A DNA stretch of 64,000 nucleotides. It comes from Cyclina sinensis. Lineage: Eukaryota > Mollusca > Bivalvia > Venerida > Veneridae. Below the pieces are notes generated by a model. The model did not search any database and was not told the DNA's origin. It was given only the letters and a program-made list of their open reading frames with translations. Made by a program: the position numbers and the translations under genes. Positions 35,526 to 46,486 of this stretch are shown here, piece after piece (the stretch's first letter is position 1; every line of letters begins with the position of its first letter). The stretch lies in the NCBI GenBank assembly GCA_012932295.1, contig JAAONU010000002.1, positions 34,559,485 to 34,623,484 on the forward strand. Direction: 5' to 3'.

Positions 35526-35675
35526 TATGTCTGTCTTCACTTTGGATGATTTCACTTGTATTTCAGTTCACAGTGTGACCAATGCTTGTACCCCTACCTC
35601 TTCCTTAATCTATTTCAGCTTCATTATTTCTTTATCTTTCTTCAAAGTTTGTTCTTTCTGTATCTCTATAAATAG

Positions 35676-35868
35676 AAACCAAGATGGCAGGCGGAGATTC
35701 CCGGGTCACCCACGTGCTTATTGTAACTTACATGCGTAGTGGATCTAGCTTGACTGGTGATATCTTACAACATGCCAATGGGTCATTCTACGTGTATGAA
35801 CCATTGCACATGATCGAAAAGGCTGTTACATTTGAATTTAGCATGGTAGTACCTGATGGTGACGTCAG
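35676..35868 (+). CDS. sulfotransferase unit 1, 5'-PSB exon b
   Basis: A 193-nt exon between the acceptor 'ctataaatag' and the donor 'gtcag|gtagta'; it enters phase 1 and leaves phase 2, the same as 26458-26656. It encodes VTHVLIVTYMRSGSSLTGDI, the PAPS 5'-phosphosulfate loop, then ANGSFYVYEPLHMIEK. It diverges from exon a after YEP. An internal ATG (35684) in a good context could start a soluble form, but the phase match argues for an upstream exon. It joins in frame to 37407. The roughly 1.5-kb intron that follows holds a SINE. Confidence 0.85.
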
Positions 35869-36134
35869 GTAGTATTATTCTTAATAGTTTTAGTATTTCT
35901 CAGAAATGTCTAAACGCTAGATTTAAGTTTTAGTCAACGCATCATAATATGTACCTATCTGTTAAAGACTCATTATATAATGAAATCACAAGTCCAGTAT
36001 AAATCATCGGCCTTTTCGGAAAAAAATGAATGGCCGAGTGGCATCTTGTCCACTTTGACAAAGTTGAAATATTCTTCATTATCTTTCACTTAGGTTTTGT
36101 GCTAAATTTGGTATAGTTACATTTTTATCACCAT

Positions 36135-36400
36135 TCTCCATAGCTATGGTTAAGGTGTCTGCTTAACGAGCGGCAGGTCGAACGTTCGAGTCTCGCCAGG
36201 GACTTATTATGATGCGGTCGGATGGTGAGCCGCCAGCTAGAAAAAAGAATGTTAACCGATTGCCTGTCCGCCATGCACATAAGATTAAGAATCGAGGGAT
36301 AAATTTGTATAATTATAGAGGTGTCTCATGAGCCCAGGAGGCTGGCCCTTTCAGTAAGGGTGACACTACATTAAGCAAGCACTATACTTTACTATTTTTC
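36135..36400 (+). mobile_element. tRNA-derived SINE, family S1
   Basis: The tRNA-like head (about 36140-36205) has A-box 'tatggttaaggtg' and B-box 'gttcgagtctc'. The body contains 'gagccgccagctag', 'aaccgattgcctgtccgcc', 'agaggtgtctcatgagccc' and 'gggtgacacta'. The same family lies inverted at 54100-54390. It sits in the intron between exons 35676 and 37407. Confidence 0.8.
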
Positions 36401-37406
36401 ATTTCATTACACTAAATCGAGATTGCATTATTGTCCAGTCATCTACATTCAGGACTTGTGTTTTTGTAATTAAATGGTCGTGGTACGTAAGTTGCTAGTA
36501 TCAAGGACACTCTTCTCGCTTAAAAACTCAAATTTGAAATGTTGACGTCAGAACAAGCGTAACATGTCGTCTCCAGGGTGTGTTTATGCATCCAAACAAT
36601 TACGAACGCTGTAGTGTGTGTTAAACCTTGCACCGATAGACGTTGTTACCGAACTTCGGTGCTATTTAATAAGAAAAAAATGGATTCAAATAGTTTTAAA
36701 ACATTTACACATAATGTAATTATAGTTTCAATTGCACTTGTAGACTTTCCCCTCCCTGCATATTTGTTGTCTATAATTTGTCGCTTCTATGTTTCACCAG
36801 ACCTGTAAATTTAGATTTTGAAGCAAAATTTGCCACCTATATGCCTGCAAGCAATAATACTGTTCTAACTAAAAAGTATTAAACTGGCGTACAAGTATCA
36901 AACAACAGCTCGTGTTTTAAAGCAACACGCATACCAAAATAACGACTTTTTCTTCTTTTTCTTAATACTTTGAATTCATTCTTATATCTTTGTTCGTATT
37001 CACAAACAAGGCATTTCTTAATGGGTGCAGCACTTCTTTTGTCGGGCGCTTATGATACATGTTTACTCTTAGAGACCGGGAGAGCATTCGTTTTAAAAGA
37101 CACCGTGGTGTGCAAATACTAAATAAAATTAAGAAATTTACAGAGTCTGTATACGTATCCATTTTGATATTCGTCAAACAAAATTAATTTTGTTTAATAG
37201 CTTGACTTGATATTTAGTCTGTAAATTAAAAAGTTGGCAGGGATAAAAGATAAAAAAAAGAAAATAGCAATAACTGCTCGTTTCGTTTTAGAACACTTCC
37301 GCTGTATATCTGTAAATTGGTTTAGTTCTCTGCATTTAAAACATGAATTCATACTCTTTAACTTATTAAATCCAATAACCTGATCTTGTATTTTCTTTGA
37401 TTTCAG

Positions 37407-37513
37407 GAGACCTCCATTTTCGTTCCAAGAAGAAACATATGACGCTTTATACAACTGGTTTACGTGTAATATCAGTAAATTACCTAACATTGGACTCATG
37501 GACTCCTTTTTAA
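37407..37513 (+). CDS. sulfotransferase unit 1, middle exon
   Basis: A 107-nt exon between the acceptor 'ctttgatttcag' and the donor 'ttttaa|gtatga'; it enters phase 2 and leaves phase 1. It encodes about 35 residues with PPFSFQEETYDALYNWFTC, a NIS sequon and NIGLMDSF. Joining to 35676-35868 upstream and 38467 downstream keeps one open frame. This region links the 5'-PSB domain to the rest of the sulfotransferase fold and is poorly conserved in the family. No second copy of it is seen in the window. Confidence 0.75.
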
Positions 37514-38466
37514 GTATGACTCATCATTTTTATCTGGACAAATATAGTTCGTACTTCAGTCAGGAACAATTGCAATTTGATAACATACAAGGGCAAATGT
37601 CAGTTTGTTTCTTGAACTTATAACGACGACTTTAGTTATGCATGTTCTTAGTATAATTTTATTTACAATTTACGTTCCCTCTAAACACGCTTAATGTACA
37701 AAACTGTTGAAAGAATAATTTTTTATATTAAAAATAATTTCATATCCAAAACTATATGCTTTGGCAATTGATACTGTGCTTCCGATAATAAACACACAAA
37801 ACTTCAACATCATTTATCTGTACTTTATTTACTAATACTAGACACTTGATAGGCAGGTTGGGCATTTTTATGAACACTATTATTTTGCTGCCTGTTAGGT
37901 CTAGGTAAAGATCACAGGGGCATTCAGTTTTTAAATGGTTCCGGAATGAATATTAGATATCTGCAATCACGACCAAAAAACACTTTACTTGATTCTATGT
38001 TTTATGAGTAGAAGATCATTCTGCTTTTGTGGGTCAAAGGTCAAGCTCATAGTGAAATGCAAAGAAAATATAGTTTCTAATATATTACTTAGTAACTTCT
38101 CTACAAAGCTACTTAAAAGTGCCTTACAGTTTCCAGTGTTGATAAATACTGTTGATATTGTGCTCACTGCATCAAGTGTCAAATTCACGGGGGCCTGAAC
38201 TTCATATGTTGTCTATTATAACATAGCAATCAATTACTTACGAACAAGTGACCAAGAAATTTTTAACATATCTCAATTGTTCGAGTAGATTATCTCGGAT
38301 CCTATACTTAATTTGCTGAGTCGAGATCGCGTACTCATTTTGTCGCATTCAGGTGTGCTAGGCGGAATGTCAGTATCATTCAGACTTTTTTGTTGATATA
38401 TGGTTCAAACAAGAAAACCGGTAGAAACAGAAATGGTTATCCTTTTTTTGACAATTTTCATTTTAG

Positions 38467-39125
38467 ATAAGGGAACCAAGTCAAGAATGTTTCCAATTTG
38501 TTACGGAAGACAAAGGGCGAGAAGTAATAACGTCAAAAACGCTATACTGATGTGTGCGAAGCAGCTTCAAGGTATATGCTTAAACTCACCGTTTAGAATC
38601 ATAAAGACCATTCGAATACAGCTACATGATGTAAAAAACTTGCTGGAAGACCTACCTAATCTGAAGATAATTCATCTAGTAAGAGATCCAAGGGCAACAC
38701 TTTCCTCACAGTCTAGACTTGGGCAATGCACTTCCATCAAAGGAGGCCAAGTTGGCTGCACTAACCGTTTTTGCAAAAGACTAGAAAATGATGTTTTGGA
38801 GGAAGAACGTTTGACCAAGAAATACCCCAATAGAATTATGCCAGTGTTATATAAAGACATCGCAAACCATCCGTTAGAAACTTCAAGAAAAATGTATGAT
38901 TTTATAGGTGCAGAATTCACGCCCGAAGCCCAAGGATATATTTTCAATATTACAATGGCCGGGAAAGAAAACGACTGTGCTATTTGTACACAACGTTCAA
39001 ATTCATCAGAACACATTGACTCGTGGAAAAACAAAATGAAGCCGGAATTCATTAACATTGTCAACGAACGATGTAATTATGTAATCAAGCGATACGAATT
39101 TGACGAATTTGTTCCAAAATCGTAA
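38467..39125 (+). CDS. sulfotransferase unit 1, terminal exon (3'-PB motif)
   Basis: A 659-nt terminal exon after the acceptor 'ttcattttag'; entry phase 1, stop TAA at 39123-39125. It encodes about 219 residues. RIIKTIR is followed by LEDLPNLKIIHLVRDPRATL, the 3'-phosphate-binding motif of Golgi carbohydrate sulfotransferases (LVRDPRA…S). Further on are VLYKDIANHPLETSRKMYDF, several cysteines likely to form lumenal disulfides, SEHIDSWK, and C-terminal ERCNYVIKRYEFDEF. The order and spacing match CHST1/3-type Gal/GalNAc 6-O-sulfotransferases, which move sulfate from PAPS to sugar 6-hydroxyls in the Golgi. The acceptor sugar cannot be told from sequence. AATAAA occurs at 39199 and 39292. Confidence 0.9.
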
Positions 39126-42100
39126 TACACAAACATTTTTTTATAAGATTCCATCATCTCCAACAGATTAAAACGTACAATCAGTAGAGATGACCATTAA
39201 TAAATTAACGAGACTCGAGATCTATTTGCAATTTTCTAACTAGGCAGTGTGAGCTTTATCGAATTGTGGCCTGCATCGAAGCTGAACTCAAAATAAAAAA
39301 AAAACAATAAGTGAATAAGTTTCATTTAGATGTTACCTTCTAATTTTAATATAAGATCATCCAGTCAATTTTTGTATAATTTGCATGATAAAAGTAAATA
39401 ATCTATGGGCAGTTAATCCTACACAATATACCTGTCACGTCGTGTTACTATTATGCTCCGTCACTACCACACTTTGCAGCATCGGATAGTCAACAGTAGA
39501 TTCCCTGTCATTAAGCTTACTTGGGTGAGTTTTTATTTCTGCACATTGCTCCTTAAAACTTAGACAAACATGCTTGTATATATTTTGTATAGTTGGAGTA
39601 AGAATGAAATTGCTTTTAGGCCTCTATCGTTAAGAAAGCTGTTTCAGCATCAGTGACTGATCATTAAATAAGTACAGAATGTTTTATTGTTGGCATATTG
39701 TTTACATTAGTGCAGGTATCGAAATTATGGTACACTGGTTAGATAACATAGGGAGGGGGAAGGGGATAGATTTCTGCTAATTCAGGCACACAGAAACGGT
39801 TTAATAACTCCTATACAGCTTTGTGGGGAACTTCTTAGTGAATCTAGTATGAATGCTTCCACATAAACTACACAAGAATAATCTAAGGCTGCAAGACCAT
39901 TTGTAGTATCCCACTTTCCCAGAACCGGGAAAAGCGAAACATTGATAAGTCTCTTGACTTAAGAACAACAGTTATTTATCGTAACGGGTAAAACATTTTA
40001 TGTATTGCAATATGAGTTAAAAAGTTGTATTCGGAAAAATGTATAACGGTTATATGAAACAAAAAAGTTGGAGTTCACTCATTAATACCAGAAATTTCTT
40101 CCTCATAAAAAGTTTCTTTCATCAGTTATTATTATAATTCATTCATGTAATAGGAATGCTAGTCCAGAGTTGTCGCCCCTTTATCATGAGAAGGTCATAG
40201 CAAGTTTAGTTTAGCGACAGAAAAAAAAGGCTTGAGAACAAAATTTGTTAATCACAGTACAACTGAATTAACTTGTTCTGACAGCAATAGACAGATTAAC
40301 CCTAAATTATCACATTTCACTCTACTAAATAAAAGTTTGTATTGTTGACTTAAACTGGAGTAAGGCCACATAGGCCTAACTTGATTACTATTTAATAGCA
40401 AGGGCAAATTTATTTGTATAATAAGAAGGTGAAAGAAAACCATAGCAGAAAAATTCCAAGTCAGAAAACACAGCCTCTCTACTTAAACTCAACAATGTCG
40501 ACAGAAGCACACAAACACAAGAAATAAAGGCAATGGCAATGTAGAGCGAAATAGGTGGGTTCTCAATTACCTTAGTCAGACCAGACCACTTGTAGCCAAA
40601 TTAACAACAACGGGATGACAAGAATAAAAGAAACTGATCAAGTTTGCACGTTATTTTCGAGATTACCCTAGAAACCTTCATAAACACTATTAAAGTTACA
40701 TAGAAATGCATATTTTGCATGCATATATATGGTAGTTACCTTACTCATGCTGTTTTTGCAGTAATGGTCCTCCTTTTTACTCCAGTCAGTTTGTAATGAG
40801 CATGCGATCGTCGTGGGTGTTAATGAAATCTACCATGTCCTTCAGTCAAAAAGCACGTTTCAGTATCTATTACTATAGATTTCTGACAAATGACAGAATA
40901 TAGTCTATATTTTTACTATTCAGACAGATTCCAAAAATAAACATTAAAACAAACACACTTGAGGCATAAATTATCTCTATGTTAAATACTTGGGAAACAT
41001 CTCAGAATGAAACAAGTAAGTAAAAGTGATAAAAATGGCAACAACATATCCTTAAATGTAGTGTTTTTTTGGGTAGTTTAAGTCAATTTGGAATAAAGGT
41101 GTGACGTTACACTGTGACTACTTGAGAGCTTCCTATATAGCAAACTTCACAAAGTGACGCGGAGGGTACAGTATCATGTCAATTTTAAGTATATTGAAAT
41201 TAATATGACTTTGTTGAGAAGACGGTCGTCTTTCAAAGGCTTTCAGTTTCATAGCATTCACACGGTGGTCTGTGCATGCTAGAGATTGTTTTAGCAGAGG
41301 ACTTTTGGTGAGATCTGTTATGTCTAGGCTGCTATTATTTTGTATTTCTTGTTTGGTTAAAAATCCCCAAGGATAACCTGATTCTGTAGTGTCGAAGAGT
41401 AATTGTAGATAATTCGGCAACATTGATCTGGGGCAGTTGGCTGCTTGTTATCCAAAATCATGCTGTGTTTGCAAATGATAATGAACAGTTATTCCAAGAA
41501 TTTAGATATAAGATTTAAGTCGAAAACGTTGTTATCGAGATTAATTTAGCAAAACGTTTTCTTTTTGTTGTTGTTGTTGACAAGCACCATTTCATAGCAA
41601 GGAGTAAATGAAGGTCATTCTTGTCTTTGTTAGGAATAAAACAGTCACTAAAGCATACTTCTCCAAAGATCTTTGATAATTATGTCCAATATATAACACA
41701 TTGGAAAAGATGGAGGAACTTACTTCAATACAGATTCACATTTAATCCCAGACGGCTGCGAAAATGCATTCAGCTAGTAAATATATTCAGTTGAACATAT
41801 TTGTTTTGAAAAGTGATAAAAAGTAATCATAAGTGGAAACAAGCATCTTCCAAAAACAATCATGAAAGCAATGAATCCAGCGTGTAGTTCATAAGTTGTA
41901 TCCTAGATATATGAAGAAGTATGGAAAGCCATGTGTATCTTATACTGTATTTAGCAGACGAATCCATATATTGATAGTTGGTTTTATGTAAGTTCTTTTC
42001 AATTTACACTTTTCAAAAACGAACGAGTCGGATCACTCATACAAAGACAGTTGGTTTAATATACTGAAATGCCAAACTACAAAACAAAACTAAATTCATT

Positions 42101-42470
42101 CAATGATGTCTCTGTTAAACACATACTAAAATGTAATTTGTATAAAGGTAACTAGTTCCATACAACGACGATTCTGATCAATATATTGTAATTGTGAATT
42201 ATTTTAATGTTTTCAGTTCAATATAAGAATGTTTTTGAAAAGGAATTTTGTCGAAATGAATTGATTTGTTACACAAACTGTTGAATAAATTACAAAACAA
42301 CGGTATAAGACAGCCATGGTTTTCCATAAAGAAGGGTTATATCGGTAATAATTAAAGGAAGAATTTATTGCCTTGTTGCATGGTGACACCGACTCGAAGT
42401 TTTTGCGAAAATTATACCAATGTCCGTGTAGTTATGAATGATTTGCACAACTGTTGCCTCGACAGCTCAT
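39126..42470. other. intergenic, no gene recognised
   Basis: After the terminal exon come candidate poly(A) signals (39199, 39292), then AT-rich sequence without a supportable gene. A minus-strand frame at 41133-41423 has mixed composition but no known domain or splice context. Confidence 0.4.
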
Positions 42471-42473
42471 TTG

Positions 42474-42905
42474 TAGTGTTACGGTCAAGTGCATACCTTT
42501 CTAATATGGTATAAATACGGCCTCAGCCAACTGCGTCAAAGAATCGATTCTTTGGCTCAGATCCAATGCATCTTTCTGTTACGGCTTTATAATGTTCGTA
42601 AGATGGGGGCTCGTCGATGACCTTATCTGGACTAAGTTGTAAAAAATAAATAAAAAAAAGAATCTTTCAAGATTTCTCTACTATTCGTCATCATAAATGA
42701 TGACATTCTCAAGAGGGGATGTGTTACAGTCTAGTGTATACTTTCCTGTAATTGTATGAATACAACCTCTGACAACTGCGTCAGGGAGTCGATTCTTTGG
42801 CTCAGTGGTTAGAACGTTGGCCTTCGATGAGCAAAGATCGGAGTTCGAAACCCGCCCTGGGTTGTGTATTCTAAGATGCAATGCTTCTTTCTGTTATTCA
42901 TAAAA
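42474..42905 (+). mobile_element. pair of tRNA-like SINE copies, the first lacking its tRNA core
   Basis: Two copies of one sequence lie in tandem (about 42474-42600 and 42721-42905). Both share 'gtgttac-gtc', 'caactgcgtca' and 'tcgattctttggctcag', and end with 'gcat/gctt ctttctgtta'. The second has a tRNA-like core at 42795-42862: A-box 'tggctcagtggttagaac' and B-box 'ggagttcgaaacccg'. In the first, the bases between 'ggctcag' and the tail are missing. The second may be a decayed tRNA or SINE head; neither looks like a functional tRNA. Confidence 0.55.
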
Positions 42906-42998
42906 TTAAACCTTTCAGTCTGATTTTATAGACTTTGTTTTCACTAAGAAAAAGACGATGAAAAAAAAGAATTTTATTAAGTTTTCTTTCTTTTTGAT

Positions 42999-44014
42999 AT
43001 GCGTAGAATTCCACCAAATTTACGTAAACGTGCCATTGGAATGCTTAATGCTGGCATGGCGACGAATGAGGTTGCTAGGGTTGTTGGCAGTTCAAGCCGT
43101 TCTATTTGAACCCTTATGCAATGTTGCCAATCAACAGGGCATACGGAAGATTTACCAGTGGACGTCCGCGCGTCAAGACGCCTAGTCAAAACCGAGGTAT
43201 CATGTCCACACACCTACGCAACCGTTTTCAAACTGTCACTGCTATTAACACCCCTGGTATACATAACAACCGAATATCTGCCCAAACTGTACGCAATCGT
43301 CTGCGCGAGAGTGGTCTACGTGGACGTCGTCCTTACGTTGGCTGTGTATTGACGCGACGTCACCGCTTAAATCGTGTTAACTTGGCACGTACACGCCATC
43401 GATGGATAAGGCAACAATAGAATAGCGTTCTTTTCTCCAACGAGTCGAGATTTTCCATTCATCGTAGTGACGACAGGGTTCGTGTATACCGTAGAAGAAA
43501 TGAACGTTATGACGACTGTTGTGTACTTGAACGAGATAGTTTTGGGGGCGGAGGTTCCGTCTTGGTCTGGGCAGGCATTGCGCATGGTTATCGCACACCT
43601 CTCGTCGTGATCGATGGGAATTTGAATGCTCAAAGCTACTGAGATGAGATTCTTGCAAGGCACGTCATCCCACTGTTTCAAAATAATGCCAATATCACTC
43701 TGTTTCAACAGGATAATGCCACAAGCGATACACCAAGAATTACTGTGAATTTCCTCAGGACGAATAATATTTCATTCATTAATGATTGGCACGCCAAAAG
43801 TCCGGATCTGACTCCCATCGAACACCTGTGGGATAATTTGGACCAGCGTGTTAGACGTCGTCCTATTCCACCGTCGAACATCAATGAACTAACACAAGCC
43901 TTAATCCAGAAGTGGAATAACACTCCACAGGCAGAAATCAACACACTTGTTGGTTCTATGCGCAAACGATGCCTGGAAGTACTCTATGCTCATGGTGGCC
44001 ACACCCGTTATTAA
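42999..44014 (+). pseudogene. Tc1-like transposase pseudogene
   Basis: Starts at the ATG at 42999 (MRRIPPNLRKRAIGMLNAGM), an N-terminal helix-turn-helix. There is a stop near 43108 and a frame change around 43110-43160, then SGRPRV and the second HTH (LRNRFQT…RISAQTVRNRLRESGLRGRR). A stop at 43418 lies just before the catalytic domain. The first acidic residue is lost: FSNESRF is read where Tc1 transposases have FSDESRF. Another stop follows at about 43639. The second and third acids are present (QQDNAT; SPDLTPIEHLWD) with 35 residues between them, not the usual 34. The end RKRCLEVLYAHGGHTRY is intact. I found no convincing inverted terminal repeats. Confidence 0.92.
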
Positions 44015-44149
44015 TGTATGATTTTGGTCTACTATTCCTACCACATTTAATCAACAGTTTTCCGTGAACGTAGAACAATACAATTTTACACATAGATTCA
44101 CATTGAAATACTCTTGGAATACAATAAAAATATTTTAACCTTTCTTCCC

Positions 44150-45770
44150 ATTTTTACGTATATCTGCTTTTAAACACAGCGGAAGTTTCTGTTTTTGTTC
44201 AGAATATTAGTTAAGAATTATTGCTAACTAAAGATAATAGTAAGTATAACTAAAGACCTCCAGTTCAACTAATAACACAGAATGCAGTCAAAATGTTTTG
44301 TACTAATATAGCATCGATTGCGAATTCTAACAAGCTGAAACCTATGTTCAATTCACTCTGACATTTTAGATATCACTGAAGTGCTGGGACGTGATAAGTA
44401 TCATATTTCAGTAAAAGAACATTCTCCAAATCCCTCACCGTATTCTCACTTTCCCACGTAAAAAAGGTAATGACAACACTCAAGGTATTGACTGAAATCG
44501 ATAACTCTAGCATCTGTCTAGCGTTCTGTCATAAAAACGTTAAAAAAGAATCGTGTTATACATGTAGCTTTGTGCGAACTAGGAGTTAATAATGAACAAT
44601 ATGAATTGAAACCATCGCCCTACTCATTTCAAAGTGTGTTGCATGCAGTCTGCAAACGCTAAAACAATTTGTTAAATAGCAACAACAACAACAACACAAA
44701 CAACAAAAATATTAATTTTTGAAACTATACAGTAGTATAAAAGTAAAAATGATATATCAAGTTAAAAGTATGACACTCAAAAAAAGTGACAATACCACTT
44801 CAAACAATGTAAACAGCAATAAATTTGTCAAATGTAATCAAAATGTAATTATACATGTTTAATGTACTTTTGTTCCTTGCATTCCTAATGGTTTTAACGT
44901 TTCACTAACTGTTACATTGACTTACACACTAAATTTATAAACCCTTGCTTTTTATGAAAATATTTGATACTGAAATATTGATTTTAGCCTTCCATTAAGA
45001 AACGTAATAGAACATTTTTATTGAATTCTACTCTAAAGAACATGACACGGATTAAACTGGTCTGGGCATACACCAGAAAATCGAGTTTAACGTTGTTGTT
45101 TTATGTTGTTGTTGTTGTTTAATGTGTACAGTTGAGTTATAATTGGTTTTATAAAAATCATTCATTCGCCCGAACATCATCGTCGGAAACCCACGTTCGA
45201 TCCATTCCGTTTCACTCTATTTTTCTACCGTAGGACAATTGGCTGGTAAAATTTCGTACTCATGAATAATTCATTACCTACTTTCATTGGTTTCCGTAAG
45301 ATTTGCCTTGCGGAATCTCAGCCAATGAAATTACTTGTTACAATTTGCCTTCCGCGCCTATGTTTAAATCCTGGGAAATACGTCTATTTTAAGTAACTTG
45401 TCATTATGCCTACTCTCCCCACTGAAGAGTGTCTATTTGTAATGCGGCATCTCATTCGACGAAGAGTTACATCCCTTTGCTAATAAAATATTCATGAAAA
45501 CGAATAATAAGCAGTCAATTATCCCACGGTACATAATGAAGTTGTGCGGAATATGTACCGGGGGTCACCGACGATGCCCGAACATATGTAAGGCATTGAA
45601 CATATTGATTTCTTTTAACATATTATAGAAATCGGAAGTTTCTCTTTTTTTTTCAGTGTATATGAGCAGTGAGCGATGAATATTTTTTTTTAGTTTCGTT
45701 ATTCAAATAAAATATTTATATATTTATATATGAAAACGAATAAAGCTTCGAGCTGTAAAGCTATTGTAAA
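44150..45770. other. no gene; possible promoter region near 45280-45330
   Basis: An inverted CCAAT (ATTGG at 45286-45290) and CCAAT (45322-45326) lie about 36 bp apart, roughly 1.1 kb upstream of the first exon of sulfotransferase unit 2. This is only weak promoter evidence. The rest is AT-rich without features apart from short CAA/GTT runs. Confidence 0.25.
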
Positions 45771-45771
45771 G

Positions 45772-45890
<119 letters not shown>

Positions 45891-46413
45891 GAGAAGCTTT
45901 TCCAGTACCCTTTATTTACTTTGACGTTGAACGACTTTTCGGAAATAATACGAAGGATTTTTATCATATTACATATAAGTATTTTCAGTTTTATTTTTCG
46001 TGAATCTTAGAAAAAAAATCAATACTTCTACATATGAATGCGTCGTGGGCATTTCTAAAAATAGATACCCATTAATTCCGATAACGATCATAAATTTCTT
46101 AACAAAACGTCACAACGTGCAGAGATTTAGCAATAGTAACAACTGTTTTACTGGACTAATATCATAGAAAGCTCAGCTAGAAATTATTGTTTAATCATAT
46201 ATGGCAGAGCTTGTACAATTAACATCGCGGAAGTAACATATAACTCTGACACCCTAGCATTGTCTTAATTACTATCGTATTCAACTAAAATTGCGACAGA
46301 ATATTTTCTCACGTTCTGCATACATTAACTGCATGATATTTTCAGGCCAGAGTTTCTCCTAATACAGTGCAAATAAGGGTTGTAGTGATTGACTGAATTA
46401 TTTTGCCGTAAAC

Positions 46414-46486
46414 ATGGTGATTTCTAAAACGCATGCTTTCATCTTGTGCGGCAGCTGTTTACTGGTTTATCTTGTTACCATAATGC
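46414..46486 (+). CDS. sulfotransferase unit 2, first coding exon (signal anchor)
   Basis: The ATG at 46414 opens MVISKTH, a short basic cytoplasmic tail, then AFILCGSCLLVYLVTIM, a hydrophobic membrane segment. A consensus donor c|gtaagt follows at 46487. The exon leaves phase 1, which matches the entry of 52610-52696. This gives the standard type II topology of Golgi sulfotransferases. The intron after it is about 6.1 kb and contains the 65-bp satellite. No copy of this exon was found for unit 1. Confidence 0.65.

Noticed and set aside
42795..42862. Functional tRNA gene
   Set aside because: Promoter boxes are good, but no acceptor stem pairs well, and it sits inside a repeated SINE-like unit.
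45165..45590. MITE bounded by 'gcccgaacat' words
   Set aside because: The two words are in direct rather than inverted orientation, and no target duplication was found.
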